A stretch of 64,000 nt of DNA from Pomphorhynchus laevis (lineage: Eukaryota > Acanthocephala > Palaeacanthocephala > Echinorhynchida > Pomphorhynchidae). The stretch spans positions 179,368-243,367 of the forward strand of contig WNNJ02000746.1 of NCBI GenBank assembly GCA_012934845.2, written 5' to 3'. How positions within the stretch are numbered: the first letter of the stretch is position 1; every line of letters begins with the position of its first letter. The notes under the pieces were generated by a model. The model did no database searches, was not told the DNA's origin, and worked only from the letters and a program-made list of their open reading frames with translations. The position numbers and the translations under genes are program-made. Below, piece after piece: positions 61,901 to 64,000 of the stretch.

Positions 61901-64000
61901 ACAAGCCACTAAACACGCTTCTGCACCTGAGTTTCGTATTGCATCGTAAGAAATTGCTGGTGTTTTTATAGTTATCACAAAAGCAGTCGAAACGTAAACT
62001 AACCACTTCATCCGACTAACGATGACTGCTGTGTGTTAGGATCGTCTCGATGTGAAACATTTGACTGATTAAGCTGATGATCGAAGTCCAGATTTTTAGC
62101 ATCAAATATGAATTAAAAATCAATCGTAGCCAGCTTTGGCTCCTAAACAACTGTTTCAAGCGATTTTTCGCAATAACAATTTATAAAATGACTCATTCCT
62201 TCAGGACTTGTTTGAGAAATTTAGTGCTCTCGTAATTAACGGATACACATTTGTGCCTTATATAAAGAATAACTAGAAGGTCCACACACGCAACAAGCCA
62301 CTAAACACGCTTCTGCACCTGAGTTTCGTATTGCATCGTAAGAAATTGCTGGTGTTTTTATAGTTATCACAAAAGCAGTCGAAACGTAAACTAACCACTT
62401 CATCCGACTAACGATGACTGCTGTGTGTTAGGATCGTCTCGATGTGAAACATTAGACTGATTAAGCTGATGATCGAAGTCCAGATTATTAGCAGCAAATA
62501 TGGATTAAAAATCAATTGTAGCCAGCTTTGGCTCCTGGACCACAGTTTCAAGCGATTTTTCGCAATAACAATTTATAAAATGACGCATTCCTTCAGGAAT
62601 CCTTTGAGAAATTTAGCGCCCTCGTAATCAAGGGATACGCATTTGTGCCTTATATATAGAATAACTAAAAGGTCAACACACGCAACAAGCCAGTAAAAAC
62701 GCTTCTGCACCTGAGCTTCGTAAATCATCGTGAGAAATTGCTGGTGTTTTTGTAGTTATGACAAAAGCAGTCGAAACGTACCCTAACCACTTCATTCGAC
62801 TGACGATGACTGCTGGGTGTTAAGGATCGTCTCGGAGCGATACATTAGAATTATTGAGCTTATGATAGTAGTACAGTTATTTAGCATCAAATATGAATTA
62901 AAAATCAATCGTAGCCAGCTTTGGCTCCTAAACAACTGTTTCAAGCGATTTTTCGCAATAACAATTTATAAAATTACTCATTCCTTCAGGACTTGTTTGA
63001 GAAATTTAGTGCTCTCGTAATTAATGGATACACATTTGTGCCTTATATAAAGAATAACTAGAAGGTCCACACACGCAACAAGCCAATAAACACGCTTCTG
63101 CACCTGAGTTTCGTATTGCATCGTAAGAAATTGCTGGTGTTTTTATAGTTATCACAAAAGCAGTCGAAACGTAAACTAACCACTTCATCCGACTGACGAT
63201 GACTGCTGTGTGTTAGGATCGTCTCGATGTGAAACATTTGACTGATTAAGCTGATGATCGAAGTCCAGATTTTTAGCATCAAATATGAATTAAAAATCAA
63301 TCGTAGCCAGCTTTGGCTCCTAAACAACTGTTTCAAGCGATTTTTCGCAATAACAATTTATAAAATGACTCATTCCTTCAGGACTTGTTTGAGAAATTTA
63401 GTGCTCTCGTAATTAACGGATACACATTTGTGCCTTATATAAAGAATAACTAGAAGGTCCACACACGCAACAAGCCACTAAACACGCTTCTGCACCTGAG
63501 TTTCGTATTGCATCGTAAGAAATTGCTGGTGTTTTTATAGTTATCACAAAAGCAGTCGAAACGTACCCTAACCACTTCATTCGACTGACGATGACTGCGG
63601 GGTGTTAAGGATCGTCTCGGAGTGATACATTTGACTGATGGAGCTTATTATAGTAGTACAGTTAATTAGCATCAAATATGAATTTAAAATCAATCGTAGA
63701 TAGCTTTGGCTCCTAATTAACTGTTTCAAGCGATTTTTCGCAATAACAATTAATAAAATGACTCATTCCTTCAGGACTTGTTTGAGAAATTCAGTGCTCT
63801 CGTAATTAACGGATACGCATTTGTGCCTTATATAAAGAATAACTAGAAGATTTACACACGCAACAAGCCACTAAACACGCTTCTGCACCTGAGCTTCGTA
63901 TTGCATCGCAAGGAATTGCTGGTGTTTTTATAGTTATGACAAAAGCAGTCGAAACGTAATCTAACCACTTCATCCGACTGACGATGACTGCTGGGTGGTT

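Larger units (their letters stand above)
9277..64000 (+). repeat. Satellite DNA array, 393-bp monomer, about 139 copies
   Basis: Successive occurrences of TGATCGAAGTCCAG at 21721, 22114, 22508 and 22901, and at 24831, 25224 and 25617, give a period of 393 bp (394 where one base is inserted). The repeat runs head to tail in one orientation from about 9277 to the right edge without any transposon insertion that I can see. Monomers range from nearly identical to perhaps 15-20 percent different by eye. The array continues beyond the window. Such arrays typify centromeric or pericentromeric heterochromatin. I do not recognise the family. Confidence 0.97.
46331..64000 (+). repeat. Diverged part of the array (right)
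   Basis: About 45 monomers of several subtypes. Between 48.2 and 52.9 kb a subtype with CACTTGAGTTTCGTACAGC recurs. From about 54.4 kb other subtypes dominate (CTTCAGGACTTGTTTGAG; AGAACAATAAATAAAATG). Near the end a three-monomer period appears (61320-62390 and 62500-63560), and 63560-64000 repeats the sequence near 58070-58510 (offset 5495, 14 units). Confidence 0.8.

Noticed and set aside
9277-64000. Dozens of open frames of 60-200 codons in the array, many encoding near-identical peptides (for example YWLVACVDLLVILYIRHKC on the minus strand)
   Set aside because: The repeat length is a multiple of three, so the same open stretches recur in each monomer. All frames have stops in the canonical unit, indels change the frames freely, and no domain or codon-like conservation is seen.
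9277-64000. CRISPR-like array
   Set aside because: Long, contiguous 393-bp units without short repeat-spacer structure, in a eukaryotic context.

Overview
The window looks like heterochromatin of an AT-rich invertebrate genome, probably an arthropod, although the sequence does not fix the species. The grounds are eukaryotic retroelements of four kinds (two Ty3/gypsy-type LTR remnants, a CR1/L2-type LINE and a Naiad-type Penelope-like element), no bacterial gene organisation, and a giant tandem satellite. I see no host protein-coding gene and no tRNA or rRNA gene.

Layout: 1-3062 is the 3' part of a decayed plus-strand Ty3/gypsy element (gag to integrase plus a tail domain), entering from beyond the left edge. 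3070-5216 is a second decayed gypsy-type element on the minus strand (probable 209-bp LTR, leader, gag, protease, start of RT), with an (AT)n microsatellite in its RT part. 5217-5360 is unassigned and holds one arm of an imperfect foldback. 5361-6055 is a LINE fragment cut off inside its RT domain. 6056 to about 8980 is a Penelope-like element with permuted order: N-terminal GIY-YIG endonuclease, CxC linker, then RT. Its 3' region carries a strongly self-complementary block. 8977-9276 is AT-rich spacer.

From about 9277 to the right edge the window is one uninterrupted head-to-tail array of a satellite whose canonical period is exactly 393 bp: about 54.7 kb, about 139 monomers, all in one orientation and without any recognisable transposon insertion. 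Three stretches (21.4-23.1, 24.5-28.5 and 39.3-46.3 kb) are close to one consensus; the parts between are diverged and mosaic. Blocks of monomers recur at offsets near 2, 3, 7, 9, 13, 14 and 23 repeat lengths, so higher-order duplication and local homogenisation have both acted. Each canonical monomer contains a conserved 65-bp dyad (9-bp perfect inner arms, 8-bp outer arms with one mismatch), four smaller palindromes and a TATATAAAG motif. One related set of variant monomers shows a compensatory change in the dyad arms.

The best leads are the permuted Penelope-like element with its slippery-heptamer ORF overlap and folded 3' region, the dyad-bearing satellite, and a templated-repair-like scar at 51.93 kb. 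The open reading frames in the satellite look like by-products of a 393-bp (3 x 131) repeat, not genes.
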